Translations under genes and position numbers: made by a program
Part shown: positions 1 to 12,068 of the stretch, piece after piece
How positions within the stretch are numbered: the stretch's first letter is position 1
Layout of the letters: each line of letters opens with the position of its first letter
NCBI RefSeq assembly: GCF_000150275.1
Contig: NW_002060946.1
Coordinates: 4,501,035-4,565,034, forward strand
Direction of reading: 5' to 3'
DNA: 64,000 nucleotides
Origin: Trichoplax adhaerens
Taxonomy: Eukaryota > Placozoa > Uniplacotomia > Trichoplacea > Trichoplacidae
The notes under the pieces: model-generated
What the model saw: only the letters and a program-made list of their open reading frames with translations
What the model was told of the DNA's origin: nothing
Database searches by the model: none

Positions 1-689
1 AAATCCTTGATCATGATATAATTGTTATTGTGACTGTCGTCAATGGCATCGGAATAAATAGTCGAAATTTGCATACGAGCTTGCAATCATGAAATGCTTG
101 CGATGTAACATATCAAAGTATAACAATCATCCATGATCAGCAACTATTATTAAAGCATAACACGTAAAGAGTAATATTATTCGATTCTGGCGGTAGTTAT
201 CAATTCATTACCATCAAAGGATATTAATATGTAAACTATTTAGAAAAATTTATCAAATTATAATAAATAAAAATATTTGGTATTGTAAGTAGTTGCTGGT
301 GTTTAGACTACTTCTTATGCCTTAATAAAAATTAATGACTACCGATATCCTAATCCTAGACTATTGGCAAAAAAGTAGCTAAGCCAGGGCAATCCGTAGT
401 GAAGTCAGAAAATCTCTGACAGTAATATGTACGGGTATCAATATAAATAATCTTTCGAATAACAATATTCTTTTTGTACTGAAAGAGATTGGGCTTAAAC
501 TTTGGCTATACCAAGATACCTGGTAGTGAAATCAAACGTGCTTCTTACATATTTCTACTATGTTGATTACCCGGTGCTGCAAAATCCTAATAACAAAAGT
601 TATCTACTTTGCATATACTATGGCGGACCAGACGAAAATGGCCAAAGATCTGCCTTGTCAAGACAGCAATCAGCATAGCATGATTTAAC
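1..689. other. Intergenic, no gene seen
   Basis: AT-rich sequence with no open frame of useful length, no splice-linked coding blocks and no clear repeat unit. I see nothing to annotate here. Confidence 0.5.
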
Positions 690-1165
690 GCATACACAAT
701 CCCAAAATAATCATACTACGATAGGTAGCTTTCATGCAACTAGAGTTTTTACAAGGTATCTCCGTTTGTATCCAAAAGGTGCTAATCTCTTATTATGGCA
801 TACTAAATTAAGGAAATTAATTAAGTTTTTGTGAAAAAATAACATGATTGAAGGGTTACATGATCCCTAAAATAATCACGGGACAATATTCAACTTTCTC
901 ACTCTTAAAGTTTGGCAAGATATCTTCCATTTGATCCCATGAAAGCGTCCATCTTTACATTTGATAAATTAAATTAATTTAACTATTGTGAAAAAGCATA
1001 ACTTGATACTTATATGATCTCCAAAATAATCATACCAGAATTCTTAACTTTTACGCTATGAAGAGTCTTACAAGGTACCTTACATTTGGGTCGGTAAAAA
1101 AAGTGTTTATCTTTTTAATAAATATCGCATTAAATTAATTTGGCTTTTGTAAAATAAAAATATTT
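690..1165. repeat. Diverged tandem repeat, about 165-bp unit, 3 copies
   Basis: Three successive blocks share the order: a 'ccaaaataatcat' segment, a 'ttacaaggta' segment, an 'aaattaattt' segment and a 'tgtgaaaaa' segment. The spacing is about 160-170 bp. Identity between copies is low, so the array is old. No coding potential is visible. Confidence 0.5.
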
Positions 1166-2124
1166 GCACTTTGGAAGCAACAATATCCGACATATTTGTT
1201 TCTTTAAACTATGAATGAAAAAAACATTTTTTTATTAGTTTAAGTAACTTAGTATAGAATTTTTTAACTTTTCGCTAAGCAAAATATTTAAATCCTATTT
1301 TTTGGCTCTATGAACTTTATACAGTATTTTTTTTTTACTGTTTATGTCTTAACTTGAATATTCTAAGGCTATTGTGACTTTGAAAACATGCAGTAACAAA
1401 TTCAGGTAATGTTTTTCTATACTGGAAGTCCTCAATTAGCTTTGTTCTGAGACGCTATAATAACTTTAAATCGAGCTTTTGACATTGTTCATGTGTTAAA
1501 TGGATCTTTTTAATTATTTGACTTCCATTTATAATCCGGATGAATTATCATTAGCAGCTACCGGTTATTAAAGTAACTATTAAGTAATTGTTTATAACTC
1601 ACTTTGCTTGAGCATATAACTGTTTAAATAAATCAAAAGTTGACCTTTCTAATATATGGTCAACTTACAAAAAGGAAGTTTTAACAGGACTCATGCAGTA
1701 ACACTCAGATGTAAATATTCAATTTTGAAGCATTTTATCATCAACTTGATTAACGACTCAAAGAAGAAGGTAAATTCATAGCTATCGTAGAATAAGGCTT
1801 TTTGGCTATAGAAATTGTCCATTTTTAAATTAATTTCTTACGTCATATTCCCAACTTTGATTTGTTAATGCCTTCCTAACAGTATAGCGATTGCTTCCTT
1901 TTTTACATGAACTATTTAACTTTAACCTATTAAAGAAACATAACTAATACCAGTTTTGAATAAGTAAGTAATCTACTAAAGTAAAGGACTATCTGACGAT
2001 ATACTTTGACTCTTCTTCATTTATTTCAAAGATACATTTAAAAATTCAAACGTCAGCAACGGTCATCATTTCATTTGCTACATGATAAGCGAGTCCATTT
2101 TAATCAACGCAAATACTTTAATTC
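1166..2124. other. Intergenic, no gene seen
   Basis: AT-rich DNA between two repeat arrays. No coding block, RNA gene or repeat was recognised by eye. Confidence 0.45.
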
Positions 2125-2710
2125 TTACTGCTATCAAGACTGATAACACAAACGATAATCAAAATATGTAATAAAATATAAAAAGATCTTTTATGAAGTA
2201 AAACAACAAATGATGCAGTAAAAAATACAAAGTAGTAAGTTATTAATCAGAATATAGACTCACTTTTACCTATATTATCAATACTGATTATACAAACGAT
2301 AATCTAAATATGGAGCATAATGTGGTAAAAAAATATCCTCAATGAAGCGAAACAACAAATGACTGAATTACATAAATGTGTAGTACCGCAACAAATTATT
2401 AATCAAAATGGAGATTTGATTTTCTATTTTCATCACCAATACTGATCATGCAAACGATAACTAATATCTAGTTTAAATACTTTATGAAAGAGATCTCATA
2501 TAAAGTAAAATAACGAATGATAGAGTTAAAATAAATAAATATATGATAGTAACTTGCTAGTCAAAGTGGATACTCGATTTTCAACACTATACTACAGCTG
2601 ATCACACAAATGATAGTAAAACAACTAGTTAAAATATTGTATTAAGTGTTAGTGGAAAAATATAACTAACAAAATCAAAATAAATGCGTAGAATTAACTT
2701 GTAAGCTAAA
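2125..2710. repeat. Diverged tandem repeat, about 150-bp unit, 4 copies
   Basis: A motif close to 'actgatcatacaaacgataat' (at most two or three changes per copy) recurs near 2137, 2283, 2441 and 2598. Each is followed by 'gaagtaaaacaacaaatga'-like sequence, then 'agtaagttattaatcaaaat'-like sequence. The unit is about 150 bp. Copies differ at many positions and carry small indels, as in an ancient array. Confidence 0.65.
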
Positions 2711-2974
2711 ATAGAGTCCTTAATGACTATTCAATGTCTTTCCCACTCATTCAACCGTTACTATAATTATCTACAGGAGAAAATGCAATGTTTCCAAGTT
2801 TAAATGTTCTAATTTAATTTCAATTTTGCCTCTCAAATAACCATTTGCATCCTTCAATTTTTTTAATAATTAAATTTGTCTGTTTCATCTAATTCTCTTG
2901 TCTTTGAAAAATGGTTTATTATGAATAGTATAAAATCATACTGAACTTGATCACTTTATAGGTGCTAAATCTAG

Positions 2975-3925
2975 CCTACGATGTACCTATCGTATAGTAT
3001 GAATTAAGTAGAGAATGCGATATAAAACTGAGGGCAAATCTGTCACAATCTAGTAATCTCGAACAAAGTATTACTTTTCCTTTTACGTAGTTTAACGATC
3101 ATTACCAAAATTGAGGGAAAACTTGTCTCACTTTAGTAAATAATCGTGAACCCAATGCTATTCTTCCTTCTACTTACTACAATAATGATCAATGAGTACT
3201 CGATTGGTTAATACGGATTAAGTATAGAACGAGGCACAAGTGGAGCTTGAAAGCTTCCTCTAGCGAGTAATCAGAAATTAACTGTTACCTCTTTCTCTAT
3301 TTATTCATATTTATTTCTACAATGATCAAGAAGTACTAAATTGTTCAATATAGATAAAGTACAGCATGCAATATTAATGGAGGATAAATCTGCTTCAAGT
3401 TAATTTTACTTTTATATTTTTACAGCAATAATGATTAATGAGTACTAGATTGCTTAATATAGATAAAGCATAGAACGAAGCATAAACGAATCGTGAACTA
3501 ACTGTTACTTTTTCCTCTACGTATTCCAACAATGATCAAGAAGTAATAGGTCGTTCAACATCGATAAAGTAGAGTGTGCAGCATTAATGAAGTGTAAATC
3601 CGCCACAAGCTAGTAAATATTTATGAATCAAGTGTTATCGTTCCCTTCAACTTTTAATTAGATTGTTTATTATAAATCAGGCGGAGCATATGACCTAAAG
3701 CAGAGCGGAAATCTGCTTCAAGCTAGTAAATTATTGTGAATTCAATATTACTTTATCTTCCACTTATGATTATGAATGAGTACAAGGTCATTCAATATAA
3801 ATTAGGCCGCAGAAGGTATAAAAATAGAGTGTAAATCTGCCTCAGACTAGTAAATAATTATGAATCAAATATTATTTTTCTTCTACTTTTTGCATTAATT
3901 ATCAATGGGTACTAAAGCATTATTG
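2975..3925. repeat. Diverged tandem repeat with irregular unit of about 110-170 bp
   Basis: The block repeatedly shows the order 'aatatagataaagta', 'aaatctgc.tcaagctagtaaataatt.tgaa', 'ttactttttcttctac' and 'aatgatcaatgagtac'. Clear copies start near 2980, 3210, 3350, 3450, 3560, 3670 and 3790. Some units are partial, which gives irregular spacing. No coding potential. Confidence 0.6.
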
Positions 3926-6140
3926 TTATAATAATCTTTTTATACCCTTTTGTTTTTCAAATGAATTTAACTAAAATTGATCCTTGACTTCATGTTAATA
4001 TGATTTAGAATCTGTTTATCACGAATGAAAAAATCTACCCTAATTCAGTAGAAAATAATAATCAAAGCTAGAGAGGAAGAAAGGTTTCAGTTAATTTCTT
4101 CTATTTATTTGTTTACTTTAAATTGGCCTATTTTGATGCATGACTAGTTGAAATGCACATCATTAATTAACAGTTTAAATATATCCAGATAGCAAGACTA
4201 TGGCATTCCCAAAGATGCACTATGCCATTACAAAGACTATATCGACGATACCATTAAATATATCACGGTCAAATTAATCATAAAACATCAATTGGATTAA
4301 CAAGGACAATATGAGTAGAATCGAAAATAATCTAGCCATTGATATCATTAGAGTTCGATATATTCTTGTCATTCCTGGTTTGTGAAGATATTCACAATTA
4401 CTCTGATATGGAAAATATATCTTCCTTTATTATATTAATTTAACAACATGAATTCAAGCATGAATGTGTTATCATTTTCTGAGCGTTGTTTATTTCACTC
4501 AATGATTGGATTGGTTACGTGTTATGAATTTAATTCGAGCTAATTTCATAGGATAGACGCATATTAGCAGTAAACCTTCAATTAAAGATCTTAGGAGAAA
4601 ATTTTCAAATAGTCGTAGAGTAGGCAAATTCCATCCCAATACCTTAGCAACACAAACAACAATTGGCTATTAGAATGGAGAGATTATTAAAGTTATGATA
4701 GAGATATTTTCTTCCTATTTGGTAGCTTTTTGACTAAAGTCACTGTAAAAATTAAAAAGAAAACTAGTCTCGATAAATTAGCTAGATCAAGCTCAAGCTA
4801 TTACTGAATTCTATCCTAAATTATATTATCCATCAATTGGTTTAGGTTCGTATTTTCATAGTTAAGACTTTTCTATTTTTGTACTCGCAACCATTTACTA
4901 TTCTGATTTGATTATTATATAATGAGCAGATAGATCCTATAGCTAGCCTAGATTTCCATCCTAAATCCCACAATTGTTACAAAAAATTTATTTAAAACCG
5001 AATTTCATCATCATGTAATCATGTACTTGGCTCTATAGAAATATTGCGCTAATAAAAGTGTGTACAAGAATTATTTTTAATTACTGCTGTCTCATATTTG
5101 CCTTGCCGCCTATTACGGTAATATTATCGACAGTCGGCATTGATCAAGTTTTTTTCATGCCAATGATGATCTAATAGACTGTATTTTAGCAATGTCATAA
5201 TTATGGATAAGAATATAGGCGGAAATGACAGCAAGCATTATTCCCCAAATTGTCAAGAAGATAATTAGTTCTAAATGTGAATATTGTCACATCAATTTAA
5301 TTCTACCCACTTGCAAGCAAGCAAAAATTGATAGTATCTTTTCATTGCTGAAATCAAGTTATCCTCACCTATCATCTTTTTACTCATTTTATTGAGCATT
5401 AAACTGAGTACAATAGCTTTTGAAATGATTGAATTTGATTTGAAATATTAATTTAGCTCTGACGTCATCGATGAAAAAGAACGAAAATAAAATTCCTGAA
5501 GAAATCATGTCAAAATGTAACAGCTTTTTGAATTACTGACACATTTTTACAGTTTATGGCATTGATTCTTTCATAAAATTACTGAGAAATGGAGTTAAAC
5601 ATATACCATTATTACGATAAACTTTGTACACTTTTAAACTACTATGATATGGATTTAACTTATTCTCATACATGGATATCAAATCTCAGCCAAATATAAT
5701 GTACTATTATTATAATTTTATAAAGGTGAATATTGAGCGAGCTATTATAGGAAAGGATAAATTAATTTTTTCTTTATTCTATTAGTTGAGATATATTAAT
5801 TTGTAATGTCAAAAAGAAAATTTGAGTAGATGTTATAATGTTAAAGAATCTAAAAAATAAGGCACAATATTTATTAATTTACCATTCTCTATCTTACCAA
5901 TGTATGATTAGATGATATTTTTTCAAGACATGGGCTATATTCTCAATTGTGTCAGTAATATTTTTGTTCAGTTTTGATTCTTTCTAGGTGAGTCAATTTT
6001 TATTTTCTATCAGAATATCATACGTATAATCTGTTCATTTAAGACTCGTCTAAAAGATTGATATAAATCACTGTTAACATAGTCATAATTACGATATCCA
6101 AAATGATTTTATAATATAATCTTAATTGAAATATTATCTG
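3926..6140. other. Intergenic, no gene seen
   Basis: About 2.2 kb of AT-rich sequence between arrays. I found no splice-linked reading frames and no regular repeat. Confidence 0.45.
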
Positions 6141-6149
6141 ATAAATATA

Positions 6150-7760
6150 ACCGCGTGGAAGATACTGACATAAAGAAGTACAAAAAGGCTTTTAATAATC
6201 TTATAGAAAGTACTTCTTGATCATACTGATTAAGGGCTAAATTATTCTTGAGCTTCACCCCTTTTGATGATAGGAATAGTGTTATAGAAAGTATTTTTGA
6301 CCATATTGATGATGACTAAATCTATAATTTTTATGGGTTTTTTATAACACTAATACTTCCTCCTATGAAAAGGATTCCTTAACCTTACTGATTATGACCT
6401 AGTGATCTGCATGTATATGTTTTATGCGCTTTTCATGACATTAACAGTATTATAAAAAGTATTCCTTGACCATACTGATTATGATTGAATGATTCGTAAG
6501 TTTTACGCACTTTTGATGATATCGATAGTTCTAAAGAACGTATTTCTTGACTATCCTGATTATAATTAGATCATACGGAAATTTTATGCATTTTTAATGG
6601 CACTAATCCTGTTATAAAAAGTATTTCACGATTATGCGGATTATGACTAAACGATTTGTATCTTTAATACAATTTTGATGGCTCTGCTAAAGCTGTAAAA
6701 AGTACCTCTTGATCATATCGATTATAACTAAATAATTTGGAGCTTTGTGGACCTTCGATGATACGAATAATGTTCTAAATAGTATTCTATGATCATGCTG
6801 ACTATAAGTAAATGACCTAAAAGTTTTACGCGTTTTTGGCGATACTAATAGAGTTATAAAAAGCATTCTTAATTATGCTCATGATGAGTTCACAATTTGG
6901 AAGCTTTGTGCACCTTTGACACTAATAATATTAAAAAAGTATTTCTTGATTGTGCAGACTATAGCTAAATGGCCTAAAAATTTTATGCACTTTTTGATGA
7001 TTCTAATAGTATTATAAAAAAAATTTCTTGATCATACTGATGATGAGTTCATAATTTGGAAGCTTTGTGCGACTTTAACGACACTAATAATGTTATAAAT
7101 AATACTTCTTAACTATGTAGATTATAATTAAATGACTTAAATTTTTTATTCGCTTTTGACGTACTAGAAGTATTACAAAAAGTATTTCATGATTATGCCG
7201 ATAAAACTAAATAATTTGCATCTTTGCATGCTATAAAAAGTATTTCTTGATCATATAAAATAGAACAAAATAACCTCAAAGTTTTATGCGCTTTTGGTGA
7301 TCCTAAGAGTAATATAAAAAGTATTTCGTAATTATATCAAATACGACTAAATGATTTGCATCTTTCATATGTTTTTGATGACATTATCAATGCTTTTAAA
7401 AGCACTTTTCTTGACCATAGTGATTATGACTAAATAATTTGGAAGCTTTTTGTGCCTTTGATGATATGAATAATGTTTAATTAGTATTTCTTGACTTCAA
7501 TGACTATGACGAAGTGACCCGTAAATTTTATGCGCTTTCGATAACACCAGTACTATATAAAACCTTTCCTTGATCATGCCGTTGGTGAATTTATAATTCG
7601 AAGCTTTATGCACTATTGGTGACACTAATAATTTTATAGATAATATTTCTTGATTACGTTGACTACGACGAAATGACTCATAAGTTTTATTTGCTTTTGT
7701 TGACACTAATCGTGTTCTAAAAAGTATTTCTTGGTCACGTTAATCATAACTAAATCATGA
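6150..7760. repeat. Long diverged minisatellite, about 80-bp unit, roughly 20 copies
   Basis: The core 'aaaaagtatttcttgatcat' recurs about every 80 bp (for example near 6208, 6290, 6457, 6700, 6862, 7019, 7240, 7483 and 7720). It is followed by 'actgattatgactaaatgat', a 'gcttt.tgcacttttgatga' stretch and 'cactaatagtgttat'. Units alternate between a version with 'atgacctaaaagttttatgcg' and one with 'aatttggaagctttgtgca'. This hints at a higher-order dimer of about 160 bp. The small open frame on the minus strand here is a by-product of the repeat. Confidence 0.8.
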
Positions 7761-8239
7761 AATCTGTAAGTATAATCTAATGAGCTTATTAAATCATTAT
7801 TGCCAAAATATAAGAAAGTGATATTTGCAGGTATATTTACCACTTATTCGATTTTAATTTACATTTAGAAATACTAAATTATTGGAGTTCGAGTTTGATT
7901 TTATTTATTCCTTAATAATTATAACATTTAATGAGAGCTTAGCAATCCTTATTACGGTATACGCACATAAAAGCAAATAGATTTTATGCTTCCTCTATCG
8001 TTTCATTGACTCATGTCTGATGAACAATAAATGAGTAAATCACGGACAAAGGTATTGCACTAGCTAGAAGATACATTAAATCAAAGTTCATTCTAGTTGA
8101 TACATCTTTTCCAAGTTCGAGTTAAAAGAATATGTCACAATGACGGTGATGGACAACAATAATCCTGATAAATAGGGCTGCAGATTTTTGAAGATTTCTT
8201 GATGAAGTTATCAATGATTAATTTTAGCAGTAGAAAAGA

Positions 8240-9220
8240 AAACAAACAGAATGAAATAGTTTTCATTAATATCGATGATAAGGTGACGGTAGAATTTCAA
8301 TTTAGCTTAAACATTGTACATTACTAGAGCTATAAGCTAGATATTACACCATCCATTTGAATAAAAAATAGTTTCTTGAACATCGATGACAATATAACAA
8401 TAGAAATTCAACTTTGCTTGAAGATTGTACATTATTAGAGTTATAAGTTTCAATATTATATGATTTATTTAATGAAATGGTTTTCATTAATATGGATGGC
8501 GGTATGATGATAGAATTTCAATTTGGCTTGAAGATTGTGTATACATTATTAGAGCTATAAGGTCGATATTATACCATCCATTTCTATGAAATAATTTCCA
8601 TTATTGTGGATGACAACATGACGGTAGAAATTCAATTTAGTTTGAAGATTGAAGATTGTACATCACCAAGAGCTATAAACTCGATATTATCCCATCATTT
8701 AATGAAATAGCTTTATTAACATAGATGACAACATGAAGGTAGAATTTCAATTAAGCTGGAAGACTGCTCATTGTTAGAACTATTAATTCGATATGACACC
8801 ATGCATTTAATAAAATATTTCCATTAATATGGATGATAAACATAACGATAGAATTTCGATATAGGCTAAAGATTGCACATTATTAGAGCTATTAGTTCGA
8901 TGTTACAATATCCATTTAATTAAACGGTTTTCATTAATATGAATAACGACATGAAGGTAGAATTGGAAGCTTGTACATTATAAACATCAGAGCTTTAAGT
9001 TTGATATTATACCATGAATTTGATGAAATAGTTTTTATTAATATATATGACATTAGCTTGAAGATTGTATATTATTTAGAGTTATAAATTCGATGTTATA
9101 ACATCCATTTAATGAAATAATTCTTATTGATATGGATGACAACATGATGTTATTTTTTCAATTTAGCTTGAAGATTGTACATTATTAAAGGCTATAAACT
9201 CGATATTACATCATTCCTTT
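8240..9220. repeat. Diverged tandem repeat, about 110-bp unit, 9 copies
   Basis: Units contain 'gaaatagttttcattaatat', then 'ggatgacaacatgacggtag', 'aatttcaatttagcttgaag', 'attgtacattattagagcta' and 'taagttcgatattataccat'. Copies begin near 8256, 8372, 8476, 8590, 8704, 8812, 8920, 9027 and 9116. Spacing is about 105-116 bp. The family is unrelated to the 80-bp array next to it. Confidence 0.8.
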
Positions 9221-10055
9221 ATTTTGAAAAGATTTGGATTCAATCCTATTTATTAATAACCGCACTAAACATATTTCTGATCATTTTACTGATTTGTAAG
9301 TTGATCCATTATTCATGAAAATATTTTATAGTCTATTTTTTCTACATTTTTGATCTATTAATAAGTCGCGAAAAGGAGCGTTATATAAACCTTTCTAATT
9401 CGTCTACCTCGTTCAAACTAGTTTGAGTACCGTAAGTCAATATTTTCTCATGATAACGATGATTACAAAATGGCATTAATTCACTTTTTTCACTCATGAA
9501 CTAATTTACTCTTCCCCTTTACAGTATCCACATATGCTTCCGAATATTATTGCATGATTGTTAATCTCCAGAAACAGGAGATACATTATTATAATTGCTA
9601 TTGACTTGGCCAAATTTTATTTTGCCCTTTGTTCACAAGGAGTTTATACACTCTTTATTCTGCTTATTTGATCTCTTTTTGTTTAAGTACAACAAAATTA
9701 TATAGTAGATTCAATAACAAACAACTCATTTTCAATCCATGACTAATAATAATCAATCCTATGCTGTTATTGAGCAGTATTTGACAGCAACATTGATGTT
9801 ATAATTACAAATCGCACCTTGCATAACAAGTTATAAGTAACGGTTTGAGTATTCTTTTCAGTCTTTTCTCGATCCTCCTGTAATAAACTTTGACTACCAT
9901 TCTTTTCATTTTTTTGCAATACCTAGTTGGGAAAGAAATGAATCAAATCTCTTACTGCTAGCTTCTGTAGCTGATTGGATTGAGTTCATTTCCAAGACTG
10001 CTGTTTATTGAAATTGAAAACCCATTTCTTCCTGAAGCCTTCTAATATACTAATA
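9221..10055. other. Intergenic, no gene seen
   Basis: AT-rich spacer between two arrays. No coding or RNA feature was recognised. Confidence 0.45.
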
Positions 10056-10059
10056 TCAG

Positions 10060-10790
10060 TCAATATCCTAATTTTTTTGGAAGGACAAAGGCCATTGATT
10101 TCATATTCAGGCAGTCCAAGATTTTACAAGATATTATTTTCTTGAAAAATTTAAGCGGTTTTAGCTCAAGCAAAGCAATATCGACTTGGAGCTGATTGAG
10201 TTTTTAATCCTAGTCAAAATTGAGCTTTCTAGTACACCAACATTAGTGTGAATAGATCAAGTTTTGCAGGAATAAACGCTATTAATTTCATATTCAAGAA
10301 GATTTCACAAGACCATTTCTTGAAAATTTCAACTGAAATAACCTCAGTGCAATATTAGCTGTGGCTGATTGAAAATAAATTTTCATTCTGGTCAAAGTTC
10401 AGCTTTCTAATACTCTAAGGTGAGCGCGAGCATCCTATTTTTGCAAGGACAAACGCTATTGACTTCCCATTCAAGAAGAGTTTTTAAGATACTTTTTTCT
10501 TAAAATTTCAAGTAATTCAAGCTCAGTGCAATACGAATTGTGGTTGATCGAAAATTAATTTTAATCTTGGTCAAAGTTGAACTTTCTAATACACTAATAG
10601 GAACGTCAATATTCTCTTTTTGCAGGAATTAACCCTATTGATTCCCTATTCAAGCAGTCCAAGATTTTACAAGATACATTTTCTTGAAAATTTCAAGCGA
10701 TTCAAGCGAAAGCAGTGCAAGATCGATTTGGGACTGATTCAAAGAAATTTGAATCCCGATCAAAGTTAGCTCATATCAAATCACAGCCCG
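10060..10790. repeat. Diverged tandem repeat, about 177-bp unit, 4 copies
   Basis: The segment 'ctattgatttcatattcaag' followed by 'cagtccaagattttacaaga' and 'ttcttgaaaatttcaag' occurs near 10093, 10270, 10447 and 10625. Later parts of each unit ('gtcaaagttgagctttctaa', 'tacacta') line up at the same period of about 177 bp. The first and fourth copies resemble each other most. Confidence 0.7.
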
Positions 10791-10949
10791 GTATTTCCAA
10801 ATTGGCTTTTTGTTTGAAAAAGTAAACATTGATTGCTTTCCTGCAAGACTAATATATGATTTATTCGATTACTGCTTGACAAGGCGAATTTTGATTGAAA
10901 TCTCAACCTGTCTCGATTAAAGCCGGTTGATTTCTGCCAACCAGCAATA

Positions 10950-11225
10950 GTGCAAGTTTTGAACTGTATTTAATTTATCCTTGTCTTCAAATTAAAAGAT
11001 TGCTTATTGTTGCAAAGCTTTTTCATCGCGTTGGTATTTAATTTACCCTTGCTATCAAACCAAAGTATCGCTAAAAGACAAATTCTTATTTACCTAGTTG
11101 GCATATATCCTTTTCTCCAATTAAAGTACGGTATCGCCCATCCTTGTAGGGCAAAGCTTTATGACCTAGTGAGAATTTAATTTATCCTCGTCTTTAAGCC
11201 AAAGTATCACTAATATCAATTTAAA
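10950..11225. repeat. Short diverged tandem repeat, about 70-bp unit, 4 copies
   Basis: The phrase 'atttaatttatccttgtctt' followed by 'aaaccaaagtatcgctaa' recurs near 10966, 11035 and 11176. A degenerate copy lies near 11105. The array lies beside the 177-bp array but does not share its unit. Confidence 0.55.
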
Positions 11226-12068
11226 ACAGAAGGGCTACTTTATTAGACTTAATTTTACCCACTTTTTGGCCTATTTCTAACGCTAATACTAGAAGGAGAA
11301 GATTTTAAAAATTTATTGCTAAAGCAATTGAAATATTGAAATTTTCATAGGAAAGACAATCAAGGTCACCACAGCGTTTTTACAAGATTAACTTCTAGTG
11401 AAAATCGATTAAACCTTCAATGCTTTACAACATTCATTTACGTTAAAAATTATTTTTAATCCATTCCTGTACTGATTTGACGCTCTATTTCAACGGTTTT
11501 GATTTTCTATTGAAGAATATTTTAATCTAGCGCTGTTTGACAAAGTTTATTCCTACTGAAGCCTATATTCTATTCAAGGCTTCATTTTTTATTTAAAAAA
11601 ATTTTTTAACCTATTGGTGTGATAGAAATTATTGGATTTTTACCGGAAATTTTAAGCCTATTGAGATTGCTTCTCTAAACTTAACCCCAAGGTTGATCTT
11701 GTGTTAAAAAAATTTTAAGGCCATTGATGCTATTTGTCATTCATCTAATTCAAGAATATCCTGTCTTCACCATAAAGCGATAATTTGCCAATAGTTGTTA
11801 AAGAGTCTTACAGTCATTTGGCCGCTCAAACCTGTATAGGAACGAATTTTACCCATTGAATTGAATAGTAAATAAATCCAATTAATTATTACACAAAAAT
11901 TCATTTTCCGACCTCAATTAGACTTAACAATCACTGTTTGCCTGTCTCTGTATCTATTTTGGTTTCGTCAAGTTGAACAGGTGGACGATTCATCATTTTC
12001 ATCGCTATCTAGCTCTATCGTCAATTTATCCATTAATTTGCCCTTCATTATAGAATTGACTATCCAGA
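11226..12068. other. Upstream flank of the GPCR, no further gene seen
   Basis: AT-rich sequence leading to the single-exon receptor. It holds no recognised repeat or coding block. The promoter and 5' untranslated exon of the receptor should lie here, but I cannot place a core promoter element with confidence. Confidence 0.4.

Noticed and set aside
7497-7706. Minus-strand open frame of 69 codons.
   Set aside because: It lies wholly in the 80-bp tandem array and its protein repeats with the DNA unit.
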